The notes under the pieces are model-generated. The model made no database searches and was not told where the DNA came from. It saw only the letters and a program-made list of their open reading frames with translations. From NCBI RefSeq assembly GCF_023051105.1, contig NZ_JALKIL010000017.1:25339-89338 (forward strand): a DNA stretch of 64,000 bases. Reading direction: 5' to 3'. The DNA comes from Anaerobiospirillum sp. NML120449. Lineage in GTDB: Bacteria; Pseudomonadota; Gammaproteobacteria; Enterobacterales; Succinivibrionaceae. A program made the translations under genes and the position numbers. Positions within the stretch are counted from its first letter, which is position 1. Each line of letters opens with the position of its first letter. Below, piece after piece: positions 37,201 to 46,795 of the stretch.

Positions 37201-40200
37201 TTAAGGTGCTCTGCTCAATACCGGAACTGGCAAAAACAGCACGGGATACTGCAAAGGCACTGTCACAGGCAGCCTGATACTCGGCACTGTTATCCAGTGC
37301 TGCCCTGATATCCCCTGGAGCAGCCGGAACTATCACTGGCCACAGCTGCTCAGTACTCAGGGCAGTAAGAGGCTGCAGGCCATTGCCTGGCTGCCATGGA
37401 GAGGAGCCGATCGGAGCCACATTACGCCCTGTTACTGCAGTCTGGACATGAGCCTGAACATTAAGCAGATTCTGTCCCAGCATCTGGCCTTGCCCCTGGC
37501 CGGATACAGATTCGCTGACTTCTGCCTGCTGGGCCAGCTGCTCGAGGATCTCAGGTGGCAGCAGGGAGCGTTCAATAATGCCCTCACCACCAGTCTGAGC
37601 AAAGAGATAGTAAGTATTACGGGCCGCAGCACGCTGCAGCTGCAGTGATACCCAGCCTGAAGTCAGAGCCCCATGCTCTGATACAGCAGCTCGATCATAG
37701 GCCGCAGCCGGTCCGGAACTTAAGATACCGGCCCGGGCCAGCTCAGATGATGAATCAGCCCCTAGAGATCCTGCAGCCTCGGCCATGCCAGGCTTACCTG
37801 AGCTGAATTGGTCGCCCTGTGCGCCAGAGGCAGCAGCTGCCACAGCAGACGCGCCCTGGGCAGCGGACGTACCATGGGCAGCAGATAAGCTGTGCGCGCC
37901 ATCTGCGCCCTGCGCCTCAGATAAGCCCTGTGTACCAGGCACGGCCGCTAAGCAGCCGGCCTCGGCCGGGCCGTGAGGGCGTTGCGGGTCGATAAGGCCC
38001 GCCAGGGAGTCGAGCATATGGTCACGACTGTTATGTACAGCCTGTTTAATCAGACTTTCTGAGCGCTCTGTGCCCATATTGGCAGCTTCAGCCGCACGGC
38101 GGCCGGCACTCTTGTGCCTGTCTCCTGACGGGAATGGATTAATACCAGGCCTGAGGCCACTGCCCTTTCCACAGGCCAGTAAAATAGCCGTCCCGTCAGC
38201 TATAGAAGCTGACAGACTGTCACTCTGGCTGTTATAAGGGTTATCCAGGTTGCCCGGCCTGTCCTGGACATCACTGTCCCCATAAAGATCTGACAGGCCG
38301 CTTACGTCATAGTGAGCCTGTCTTGCAGCCTCAGCTGCAACCTCTGCAAGGACCGAAGTGGCAGGCACAGTGCCGCCAGCCAGTGCCCCGGCTGATACTG
38401 AACCGGTGCCGGCACCTGAAAGTTCGTCAGCTCTGCTGCCTGTCATGCTTTGAGCATCGCGGGCAGCCTTTGCGGCCAGAACGGCCTGCTCGGACTGACT
38501 GCCCGGAGCAAAGAGCGCAGCACTTAGCGATGCTTCAATCCTGCCAGCACTGAGATCCGATCCCCATGACCAGAAGGTGGTCCACTCATGGCTTAAATCA
38601 GCCTGAGTACGGCTGCCATACAGACCGGCACGCTCACTATTACGGCTCTGGCTGTAAGGGCCATTATGACTGCTCTTAGCTGACTGACTGTGAGTACTGT
38701 AAGGGCCATTATGACCAGGCTGCCCCTGCTGGCCACTCAGAGAGTCCCTATCATGAGCACTGCCGTAAGTCCCGCCATCAGCTGCATAGCCTGCAGCATG
38801 TGCAGCTCCTGCGGCCAGTACCACACCTGTCTGGCCTGAGCTCCAGGCACCGCGTGCGTCCAGCGGAGCCGGGGCACCGGCAGCTGCGGCTGTGCCGTCG
38901 GTGCCGTGCAGAGCTGCGGCAGCCTGCAGAGCACGACGTGAGGCCGGAATGTGGCTGTGGTCGTGATATGGCAGACCCAGATCATCTGAACCCTGGTAAT
39001 GCATGCGGGCAGCTGCAGTATTAACAGCATCGAGCACAGTACTGATTTCCCTGTTATCCGAGCACAGCAGTACTGTGCTTAACAGAGCCTGCTCATCACG
39101 GCTGTTATAACAGACCGCTGCCATTAAATCACTGAGCCATGCGCTTTCATCTTCGTTGTAAAAGGTACGCCATGGCGAATACTGATGCTCACGACGCTCA
39201 TCATTAAGCCTCCGTGAGGTAAATACAGCCAGCAGGGCCGGCTGACGTACCGATACGGCATCAATCTCCTCAGGAGCTCCCTTAATACTGCGCGCCACTG
39301 TGCGTCGCTGAGCTACTGCGGCCGCACCACGGCCGCCAGCAGCCCCGGCCGCACCTCTCCTGGCACTTGCCATGGTCTGAGACTGGCCATGGTCTGTTAC
39401 CTGAGCAGATTCCTGTAACTGGGCATCTGCGTGTGCTGCGTGGGCCCGCGCCTCTTCATGAGCCAGTTCATTGCCGCAGCCAGCTGACACTCCATGAGCC
39501 AGCTCATTGCCACAGCCAGCTGACTCTTCATTAGCCAGTGCATTTCCATGAGCCAATGCATCTGCATGGGCATGGGCAGAAACAGTGGCACTGCCCTCAT
39601 CGCTGTCGAGCTGGGACTGGTAATAAACACGATCACGCAGCTCCATGGTATCCAGACTGTCACGGGACCTGCGCTGCAGTGAGGACATGACATCACTGCC
39701 ACAGTGCAGAGCCATGGCTACTGTCCATGCTCCCATGGACGAAGTCAGCGACAGACGGCTCCACTGCGGATCAGTCTGGGCTGCAGAAAATGAACAATGC
39801 CCGGCGACAGCTCCAGCAGCTGCACCTGCAGCCGATCCTGCTCCAGGCACAGCGGTGCCGCAATCAACAGCTCCGCAAGCACCAGCACCAGAGACAGGGG
39901 CATGGCCAGTCATGGCCCAGGCAGCAGCCCCGGCTGAAAAGCCATCAGCCGCTGCAGATAAGCTGTTCATGCTGACCTGACCACCATTGATATCCGGGCA
40001 GAACCTGGTATTGCCTGGGCCACGACCGGTGGCACAGCCAGCCCAGCCCTGGGCCTCAGTACGGATATTAAGCCCGGATCTGACCTCATCGGCCAGAGCG
40101 TCATAGCTCTGTGAGCTTAAGGTAGCTGCCAGAGGACGCAGACCAGGTACGTTAAAGGAAGTCTGTACTGAGCTTATGGTCCAGGCAGTAGTCAAATCAG

Positions 40201-43200
40201 GCTGCCAGCAGGCAGCGCCAGGCAGTAAGGAGCCCTGCAGGGTCGACCATAAAGGTACGGCACTGTTAATACCCTCAAAGCTCACTCCCTGCTGCCACAG
40301 AGCCGGGGCAGCAGGGCCGCTTCCCGGGACCAGGCCAGATAAAGCCTGCCCTGCCTTAGCTGCACTGCCTGGCTGAGCAGCATCGTCATGCTGACCGGCA
40401 TGGTCATTGAGAGCCGCCTGACCTGCCTTGCCATTCATGTCTGTATGGCTGGTCACATAAGCCTGGTCATTAACACCAGGTCCGGAGCTGCCCCCGGCAG
40501 CTGCGCCTGTCGCAGGGCCTGCAGCAGATAAAGGAGCCCCTTGCCCATACCCGGCATTAATGGCAGAGGCTGTTGAGCTGCTGGTTGATGCCGCAGCACG
40601 GGTGGCGGAGCTGGTGCGCTGCGGCAGCTGCTGCAGGGCCCTGATTAAGGTGCTGTGGCTGTTACCGTCGATACGGGAGCGGCCACGACGGGGAGTTACG
40701 GCCAGAGGCTGTACAGGCGAGCCGCTGATGGCGGCACGCTGTGCCAGAGTAGCAAGGCCGCTTACGGCAGCATCCAGAGCTGCATCTTCATACCACTGCT
40801 GCTTAAAGGACAGGGAGCAGGATAAGAGCTCATTGCTCTCATCGAGCACCACTGAGCAGGCAGCCTCACGACGGGCCTCTTCTTTAAGACCAGGGGCATG
40901 GCTTATCAGCTTTAGTGATCCCCAGGCATGATCCTCAGCCTGAGGGCGGCTTAATACCGATGGCTCAAGCAGCACATAATGAGGCCTGTGCCACACATTG
41001 CGCAGCCTTGCCTTAAGCATGCGCTCCCATTGAGCCCACATACTGTCAGCCTTGGCGCGCATACCAGAGCCTCCAGCCCCGGCTCCGCCCCGGCGCAGAC
41101 CGCCAGTATCAGCAGCCGCAGCTGCTGCACCGGCAGGAGCTGCTGACTGAGCTGATGCAGACGAAACTGCCAGCAGTGATACATTAGCCTCAGGGTCCGC
41201 AGCTGCTGATGCAGCACGAGCCGCTGCCCCGGCCGCAAGTATTGAAGACTTATCCATAGCAGAGCTGGCTGGGGCAGACCCGTCAGCAGATGCTGATGCT
41301 GATGCTGAAGCTGATGCTGCAGCTGCAGCATTGGCCGCAGCTGCCGCTGGCGCAGCCGGGCTCATGCCCAGAGTTACATTGGCACTGCGACTCCGGCCGT
41401 AGCGACGGTAGAAAGAGCCAGGAGCTCCATCAATAAAGCTGCTGTTACCCCATGGACCCCTGCCCTGAGAGGAAATACCAGGCAGGGTGCAGCTGCAGGC
41501 CGAAGCAGACTGCAGAGCCAGCAGGGCCTCATGCAGCTGCTCCATGCGCAGCATGGTGGCTGACTGTGATGGAGTCAGGCCCTTACTTAGCATCCAGGCC
41601 ATCAGCTGACGCTGGCGCTCCTGAGCATGGCGCTCAGTCCCGCCCTGGGCAACACTGACAGCCCGGCCCATGCTATGGGCGCCCGCACCTGAGCTCAGGC
41701 TCGAGCTTTGCCAGGAGCTGCCGTCTGCAGTACTGTCCATATGGTCAAGACACCAGTCCCCAAGGGAGGCCAGCAGTGCCAGACGGTTACGGTCAAAGGC
41801 CGACAGGGCCTTAAAGGACAGAGCCTGAGCACGCACAGCCGCACCGGCAGGTGACACAGCTGCACTGCCAGCGCCCGCCCCGACAGCTGAACCTGCCAGA
41901 GCCTGGGGTCCCGCGCCCGCACCTGCGATATGAGCAGCACGTGCCCCGGCACCGGCGCCGGTGCCGGCGCCAGAGCCGGTACCGGTGCTCCTGTCGGCGC
42001 CATGGTCTGCAAGGCTGCGGGCCCAGGCCTCATCAAGGGCATCAGCCTGGGAAAGCAGGCAGGCACGGGCGGCAGCGTCCATGAGCTGCCAGTGGCTTTC
42101 ATCGCTGTTAAGAGCCAGGCGGGTATCAATACCGTGGTCACGGTACCAGCGTGAGGCAAAGTTATGCAGGGCAGAGGTAAGTAATGGTGCGGCTGTGGTA
42201 TTAAGGGTCAGCAGACGCAGGGCCGTCTGAGCCTCACAGCGCTCCTGTCGGTTGGCACGCAGAGTGGTAACGCACTGCAGCCAGCGGCGGTCAAAGTCAT
42301 CAGCAAAGGCACGCCATTTCTTACGGCGCACGAAGGCAGACCATCCTTTTTGTGCAGTGGCATCTACCTTAAAGCCCATACGGGCATTTAAGTACACCTG
42401 CATACTGGCAAGAGCAAAGGCAAAGGAATGAAATACAGGTATCTCAAGCTCGGCTGTCAGGGCGCACAAAACCTCAGGGGCCAGCCCAAGGCCCTGCTCA
42501 GGGCCGATGGCACCACAGGCCTGACGTGGCCCAAAGCCAATCTGCTCCACGGCATCCAGGTTCTCACGCACATCAAAGCCGTCAAAACCGCCCATGCCAT
42601 CCAAACCACCAGGGGCGTCAAAACCGCCCAGGCCGTCACAGCCGTCAGCCCCATAAAGACCAGAGGCGCTGTCAGCTTCAGCAGCAGCGTTACCGTCGTC
42701 ACAATCTGACTGACCTGAGGCACCTGCCTTACCGGCACCACCTGCCTGACCATTCTCACCGTCCTCGCTATCCCTGCAATTACCCCCTGAAGCCATGCCT
42801 GCATCGAGGCTGTCACCAGCATCAGCGCTATCCCCGGCACCACGGCCCCTGGCAGACGCAGCATTCTCAGCTGTTACGCCTGACGCAGCGCTCTGACCTG
42901 GCGCAGCGCTTTTGCCAGAATCACCATCGTAAACGGTATCACCGGCCTGAACCTCATCACCTGGCACAGCCTTAAGAGCATGAGCCACAGCCGGACGGCG
43001 TGCCTTTTCATCAAGGTACACCACCGACGGTAATACATCAGGGCTGTGCAATACCTTCGAGCAGTATTCAAGGGTAATACCCAGTTCATCAAACAGTGAT
43101 CCTTCATACCATAAAGGCAGAGCATCCCCAGGCACAGCAGTCCCCTCGGCAGAACCAGCAGAACCAGCGGCAGTACCCATGGCAAAGCCATCAGCACCGC

Positions 43201-46200
43201 CCTGAGCTGCACTATGCGCAGCACCAGCTGTGCCGCCCTGAGCAGCGCCTGGCTGTACCCCCTGTGCAGATGCATATGAAGCCCCCTGTGCTGTCACTGC
43301 CGCACCACAGCCTGCCTGAGCATCGCTGAGGCCATCAGCTGCATCAGAGGCACTGTCTCCATTAGCTGCATGAGCATCAATACCCACGCTACCGGCCAGA
43401 CCTGCTCCACCTGCATTACCAGCTTCGCCAGCAGTACCGGCATATCCTGGCAATACAGTGCCAGGTACAGCTGCGTCTTGCAATGCAGCTCCCGGCAATG
43501 GGACACCCGATACGGCTGCCCCAGGCTGAGCCAGGCCCGGCAGGGCTGCTGAGTGCAGACCATACTCACAGCTGTGATGGCTATTATTGGCCTTTGCACT
43601 CACGCCCTCCTCAAAGCCCTCAAGGCCACAGGATCTGAGCAAATCGTTAAAGAGCTGCAGATTGCGGCGGGTGGCATTGCGTCTTGCCTGCCATGGCCAG
43701 GCACGGGCCAGGGAGGCGGCCGAGTGTGACAGGGCCGAGGTAAAGACAGTGGCGCTCTGACCTGAAGAGCATTGCTCAAGGAAGGTCTGAGGACGCAGCT
43801 GCCAGTTCATCAGGGCAGTGCGCTCATCGTCATTGAGGCTTACCTTGCTGAGCTCACAGCGGCCGGGATGCTCAGGGTCGACATTAAGGCGCGAGCGCAG
43901 CATATTGTTGAGCTTGCGGGTCTGAGCCGGGGACAGTCTTACCGATTTGGAATACTCACCCTTTAAGGAGCTGTAGAGATCAGCTACCAGCAAATCACTC
44001 TGCTCCTGAGAGCAGAAGTGCTCGGCATAATACAGGGCATCATCAATAAGAGAGTCGGCATCAGGTCCTTTGATATCAGCACGGGCCATGGCATAGCCCA
44101 GTACGGCTATCTCGAGATCAGAGAGCACAGGCTGCATGCCCAGAGCCAGGATATGCTCAACAGGCTCATCACCATGAGAGGTAATGTTATGGATAAATTC
44201 GGCACCATCCATAAAGACGGTGAGAGATTCAGGCCTCTCGGTTACGGTAAAACGGTGCAGCAGCCACGGACTTACTGCCGTGGCATCACTTATGACTACT
44301 ACATCCCACTGTGATAAAGAACCGGTGATATTGACCTGATCGCAAACGGTAAAGTGAGCAAGGTCCAGATTGGCCACATGCTCACACAGCAGTTCTTCAA
44401 AATCACGACTGCCATTAGCTCTGCCCGAGACAATGAGCACCTTTACCGGCCTTGCCAGGCCAGCAGCAGCCCCGGCCCCGGTAAGGCCCTCAGGCCCGGC
44501 TCCGGCTGCACCAGCGCCCGCGCCAGCAGCTGATGACTCAGATGCACGCTCGCTTCCGTCCTGATCCCCGACAGCCCCACAGCCGGCATCACTCCCAGCA
44601 CCGTGCACAGTGCTACCCATGGCCCTGTCCCCAGCCCTCTCCACGGCATCTGCGCCGGCGACAGCCGCACGCGCATCATGCAGGCGCTCCATGGTCAGGG
44701 TGGTATACAGCCATACGGCACGCTCTACGGCCAGTGCCTTGAGGTCTATACCGGTCAGGGCATCTACTACCAGCAGAGGCTGGGATGAGGTTACTACCTC
44801 AAGCTGCTCAGGAGGCAGGGACAGCAGGGTAAGACGGCGGTCAGCAAGTGGCTTTTGCACAGTCATACTGCCGCGCATGAGTACATCACGGTTATGAGCC
44901 GGGGCCGCTGAGCGCAACTCACGGCCGAGGTTAAAGAGCACACGGTTTCTAAACTGGGTAATATCAAGCAGCTGCTCACGCTCGCAGGCCGAGGCCGCAA
45001 CCAGCTGGGCATCGCCCGGTCCTCCTGCCAGTACACCCTGACGGCTTATCTCACCTGCGCTGCGCTCCTGCAAATCTGCCATGGTGGCAGCAGCCAGATT
45101 ACTCTCTGCACCCGCACCATCAATGTCTGAAGAGCTGTCATGCCTGCCCGCACCCTCAGATGCAGCGCCGCAGCGGTCCTGAGCACGGCCGCCACCAGCG
45201 GCAGCAGGGCCACCGGCTCCACCTTTGCCCAGAGCACGTGGCCTGTCCTGTGCGCTGCTGTCACTGCCGCTCTCTTGTTCCCCGTCACAGGCACAGCTGT
45301 CCCCACCAGAGGCATAACTGTCCTCAGTGTAATCATCTTCCTGGTCGTATGCGGCCCCACTGTGGTCAGCACCGGCAGGGGAATGAGCAAAGCCAGGCAC
45401 GGCAGACGGGTCTGCCTTTGCGCAGCTGCCCGGGCGGGCCTTTTTGCCAGAAGGAGTGGATTTGGCAGTCCTGGCGTCACTACGGGCGGACTGGGCCTTT
45501 GCCGGGCTGTCCTTTTCAGACTCACAGGACAGGTCATCAAGCGCACACTCATAGTCCCTGCCCGCGTCAGCAGCTTTGCCAGACTTTAAGGAGCATCCCT
45601 GGGCTTTGGAGGCAGCGCGGCCTTTTGAACGGGCCTTGCGCTCACCAGCGCTTTCAGCCGATGCATCAGCGCCTGCGCTGTCGGCATCACACTCGGCGCC
45701 AGCACCGTCACCACCCTCATCAGCCACGCGACCACAACTGAGGTAAGACGCAGCCTCACCGTAATGGTATCCCTCTGTAGCACCGGCAGCCTCCTGTGAA
45801 GCAGCTGCACCTTTGGCACTGGCTTTGGCGGCAGCGCGGCCCCTTGAACGGGCCTTAATCTCACCTGCGCCCTCAGCAGTTGCATCAGCACCTGCAATGT
45901 CGGCACCAGCACCGTCATCACCAACACCAGCCACGCGCTCACCACTGAGGTAAGACGCAGCCTCGCTGTAATGGTCTCCCTCTACAGCACCGGCAGTCTC
46001 CTGTGAAGCAGCTGCACCTTTGGCATTGCCTTTGGAGGCAGAGCGGCTTTTTGGACGGGCCTTACTCTCACCAGAGACCTCAGCTGAAGCCTCGGCGCCT
46101 GCGCTGTCAGCATCACCCTCGGCGCCATCATCACCAGCCACGCGGCCACCACTGAGGTCATACCCAGCCTCACTGTAATGGTCTTCCTCTACAGCTGCGG

Positions 46201-46795
46201 TATCCTCCTGTGAAGTTGCAGCGCCTTTGGCATTGGCTTGGGCGGCAGCTCGGCCCTTTGAACGGGCCTTGCGCTCACCTTCAGCCTGAGCCGATGCATC
46301 AGCACCTGCGTTGTCGGAACCTGCACCGTCATCACCCTCACCAGCCACGCGACCACCACTGAGGTAAGACGCAGCCTCACTGTAATGGTCTCCCTCTACA
46401 GCTCCGGCAGCCTTCTGGGAATCAGCTGCATCTGTGTGAGCCGCTGAGGCTCCAGATACGGCGGCCTGCTGACCTGAAGCGGCAGCACTATGGTCGAGAT
46501 CTGCACTGTGCTCAGCTGCACCAGCGCCTGGGCCCTTTTTACCTGAGGCGGCTTTTCTGGTCCTGGTGGTTCTGGTGCCTTTTTCTGTCTTTGCGGCCTC
46601 AGTGGCACTGGCGGCCTTTGCGCTGCGGGCAGAGCCTGATGCTCCTTTTGTCCGGGCCTGAGTGCTCAGATCAACTTCAAGTTCTCTTGCGTCCTGAGGG
46701 CTTAAGATATCCAGCTCACTGTTTTCAGGCATAGGACTGGAGGACTGTACCTGGTCAGCCTGATGTGCTTTGCGATCAGATTTAGTGCTGGTCAT
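34262..46795 (-). CDS. giant protein of 4177 aa, unrecognised, with repeats and globular islands
   Basis: Second gene of a two-gene unit. Its ATG lies inside the end of the 4854-aa gene (14-nt overlap) with GGGAGG in front, so translation is probably coupled. No signal peptide or membrane segment, so a cytoplasmic protein of roughly 0.4 MDa. Residues about 130-404 hold four 69-aa tandem repeats, each with an acidic DHYSEAxxxLSGxRVA part and a basic KARxKxRxAxK part. A Rossmann-like stretch (about 778-850) has VKVLIVSGRANGSRDFEELL and WDVVVISDATAVSPWLL. Other folded islands (about 1500-1650, 3100-3300, 3600-4177) alternate with long Ala/Gly/Ser linkers. No catalytic motif recognised. The open frame of 12.5 kb shows it is under selection. 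Confidence 0.8.
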   Translation of the reverse strand: MTSTKSDRKAHQADQVQSSSPMPENSELDILSPQDARELEVDLSTQARTKGASGSARSAKAASATEAAKTEKGTRTTRTRKAASGKKGPGAGAAEHSADLDHSAAASGQQAAVSGASAAHTDAADSQKAAGAVEGDHYSEAASYLSGGRVAGEGDDGAGSDNAGADASAQAEGERKARSKGRAAAQANAKGAATSQEDTAAVEEDHYSEAGYDLSGGRVAGDDGAEGDADSAGAEASAEVSGESKARPKSRSASKGNAKGAAASQETAGAVEGDHYSEAASYLSGERVAGVGDDGAGADIAGADATAEGAGEIKARSRGRAAAKASAKGAAASQEAAGATEGYHYGEAASYLSCGRVADEGGDGAGAECDADSAGADASAESAGERKARSKGRAASKAQGCSLKSGKAADAGRDYECALDDLSCESEKDSPAKAQSARSDARTAKSTPSGKKARPGSCAKADPSAVPGFAHSPAGADHSGAAYDQEDDYTEDSYASGGDSCACDGEQESGSDSSAQDRPRALGKGGAGGPAAAGGGRAQDRCGAASEGAGRHDSSSDIDGAGAESNLAAATMADLQERSAGEISRQGVLAGGPGDAQLVAASACEREQLLDITQFRNRVLFNLGRELRSAAPAHNRDVLMRGSMTVQKPLADRRLTLLSLPPEQLEVVTSSQPLLVVDALTGIDLKALAVERAVWLYTTLTMERLHDARAAVAGADAVERAGDRAMGSTVHGAGSDAGCGAVGDQDGSERASESSAAGAGAGAAGAGPEGLTGAGAAAGLARPVKVLIVSGRANGSRDFEELLCEHVANLDLAHFTVCDQVNITGSLSQWDVVVISDATAVSPWLLHRFTVTERPESLTVFMDGAEFIHNITSHGDEPVEHILALGMQPVLSDLEIAVLGYAMARADIKGPDADSLIDDALYYAEHFCSQEQSDLLVADLYSSLKGEYSKSVRLSPAQTRKLNNMLRSRLNVDPEHPGRCELSKVSLNDDERTALMNWQLRPQTFLEQCSSGQSATVFTSALSHSAASLARAWPWQARRNATRRNLQLFNDLLRSCGLEGFEEGVSAKANNSHHSCEYGLHSAALPGLAQPGAAVSGVPLPGAALQDAAVPGTVLPGYAGTAGEAGNAGGAGLAGSVGIDAHAANGDSASDAADGLSDAQAGCGAAVTAQGASYASAQGVQPGAAQGGTAGAAHSAAQGGADGFAMGTAAGSAGSAEGTAVPGDALPLWYEGSLFDELGITLEYCSKVLHSPDVLPSVVYLDEKARRPAVAHALKAVPGDEVQAGDTVYDGDSGKSAAPGQSAASGVTAENAASARGRGAGDSADAGDSLDAGMASGGNCRDSEDGENGQAGGAGKAGASGQSDCDDGNAAAEADSASGLYGADGCDGLGGFDAPGGLDGMGGFDGFDVRENLDAVEQIGFGPRQACGAIGPEQGLGLAPEVLCALTAELEIPVFHSFAFALASMQVYLNARMGFKVDATAQKGWSAFVRRKKWRAFADDFDRRWLQCVTTLRANRQERCEAQTALRLLTLNTTAAPLLTSALHNFASRWYRDHGIDTRLALNSDESHWQLMDAAARACLLSQADALDEAWARSLADHGADRSTGTGSGAGTGAGAGARAAHIAGAGAGPQALAGSAVGAGAGSAAVSPAGAAVRAQALSFKALSAFDRNRLALLASLGDWCLDHMDSTADGSSWQSSSLSSGAGAHSMGRAVSVAQGGTERHAQERQRQLMAWMLSKGLTPSQSATMLRMEQLHEALLALQSASACSCTLPGISSQGRGPWGNSSFIDGAPGSFYRRYGRSRSANVTLGMSPAAPAAAAANAAAAASASASASASADGSAPASSAMDKSSILAAGAAARAASAAADPEANVSLLAVSSASAQSAAPAGAAAAAADTGGLRRGGAGAGGSGMRAKADSMWAQWERMLKARLRNVWHRPHYVLLEPSVLSRPQAEDHAWGSLKLISHAPGLKEEARREAACSVVLDESNELLSCSLSFKQQWYEDAALDAAVSGLATLAQRAAISGSPVQPLAVTPRRGRSRIDGNSHSTLIRALQQLPQRTSSATRAAASTSSSTASAINAGYGQGAPLSAAGPATGAAAGGSSGPGVNDQAYVTSHTDMNGKAGQAALNDHAGQHDDAAQPGSAAKAGQALSGLVPGSGPAAPALWQQGVSFEGINSAVPLWSTLQGSLLPGAACWQPDLTTAWTISSVQTSFNVPGLRPLAATLSSQSYDALADEVRSGLNIRTEAQGWAGCATGRGPGNTRFCPDINGGQVSMNSLSAAADGFSAGAAAWAMTGHAPVSGAGACGAVDCGTAVPGAGSAAGAAAGAVAGHCSFSAAQTDPQWSRLSLTSSMGAWTVAMALHCGSDVMSSLQRRSRDSLDTMELRDRVYYQSQLDSDEGSATVSAHAHADALAHGNALANEESAGCGNELAHGVSAGCGNELAHEEARAHAAHADAQLQESAQVTDHGQSQTMASARRGAAGAAGGRGAAAVAQRRTVARSIKGAPEEIDAVSVRQPALLAVFTSRRLNDERREHQYSPWRTFYNEDESAWLSDLMAAVCYNSRDEQALLSTVLLCSDNREISTVLDAVNTAAARMHYQGSDDLGLPYHDHSHIPASRRALQAAAALHGTDGTAAAAGAPAPLDARGAWSSGQTGVVLAAGAAHAAGYAADGGTYGSAHDRDSLSGQQGQPGHNGPYSTHSQSAKSSHNGPYSQSRNSERAGLYGSRTQADLSHEWTTFWSWGSDLSAGRIEASLSAALFAPGSQSEQAVLAAKAARDAQSMTGSRADELSGAGTGSVSAGALAGGTVPATSVLAEVAAEAARQAHYDVSGLSDLYGDSDVQDRPGNLDNPYNSQSDSLSASIADGTAILLACGKGSGLRPGINPFPSGDRHKSAGRRAAEAANMGTERSESLIKQAVHNSRDHMLDSLAGLIDPQRPHGPAEAGCLAAVPGTQGLSEAQGADGAHSLSAAHGTSAAQGASAVAAAASGAQGDQFSSGKPGMAEAAGSLGADSSSELARAGILSSGPAAAYDRAAVSEHGALTSGWVSLQLQRAAARNTYYLFAQTGGEGIIERSLLPPEILEQLAQQAEVSESVSGQGQGQMLGQNLLNVQAHVQTAVTGRNVAPIGSSPWQPGNGLQPLTALSTEQLWPVIVPAAPGDIRAALDNSAEYQAACDSAFAVSRAVFASSGIEQSTLKSPDKAMVEAACNAFAQADMAGCTLKRSRFYAGTDEAVAHAFALPSRARSRRELQLQRQWQSQEQLQGNEQPQGDFQADRNKDLYSSAGLYGGSSGAHDEHHGTAARAAAAAGTGYDSGQDLGHEGMPGYRQSLLSGMNMTDSSEGDDYLDNDSAADAMTTLYAGLGPDPDLRYGGDERSRALEQAAADLRVRVGQAQQRCREAAATVKTLADRVMGRFSSVELSQIEDTGDALPEFVLQIEDFVPDLYSRYAVFNTAADDFSWLGLPAGEPGSAQTSMVATRQHGTAQYLDFMLRYGSTPVRTSLSAHSMELVMSRALNAQLRSSSHQTTVLRHIFELYRLTLAHLETSSTPAALRRYYAKGLKNVERAAVDFLVELITSLMRPQPLPKPQLQPQGQAQPDAHTSARARAGAMAIASAPQARPDLMGRAHVYEQGHAIGVSGVAQCDAVQGQALHRINNVVSAPAAAILREAESSLSSRVYFGDDSNAAARCAAGITINPEVRSGSQDQQCHSSHDQGWFSAEQQNQAAAQRMLCEELMLESHYEQFNEYTLVAFEFMDKLRKELDLDSFDWGINLTTAGEDYVYVRERNELSRRRACGEEPSGVLDWQLLHSLLPEQKQRWFITRVLEVSSWLDNSHARRNSGYFEYAGVLSLKDRITMAALSPDFMTGAVTVLSSLMAINSPLAHSRTARRFDAIMAHSFRLPQEGRLPALPSAGADEQALAASAASVASGEETACLSQHQLERIRNFFVSRAITMAEQNDDSRRSIELQLLAPSAHDRVICLLCAQHLSALHPLYENMRDEMIQAWLPAPGSDLHALADKVRKDRELAREQIAARAPQGSVSSRPSELAEVLEVNDGYDAAYGQMLEAVSTALQDDYEVFSSELTRAAAARTRFKISAEEININFFSRLNQEHVDRICIMLGPDEVPKMKELVPVAGLARSEVRVVHCHEKITTGLSQVTGTALTMHQELIRRLS
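45584..46411 (-). repeat. 207-bp tandem repeat within the 4177-aa gene (four copies)
   Basis: Encodes a 69-aa unit repeated at residues 132, 201, 270 and 339 (landmark HYSEAASYLSGGRVA). Two weaker copies seem to follow (CALDDLSCESE; DDYTEDSYASGG). Each unit swings from acidic (EGDD..GAD) to basic (KARSKGRAA). Confidence 0.85.
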
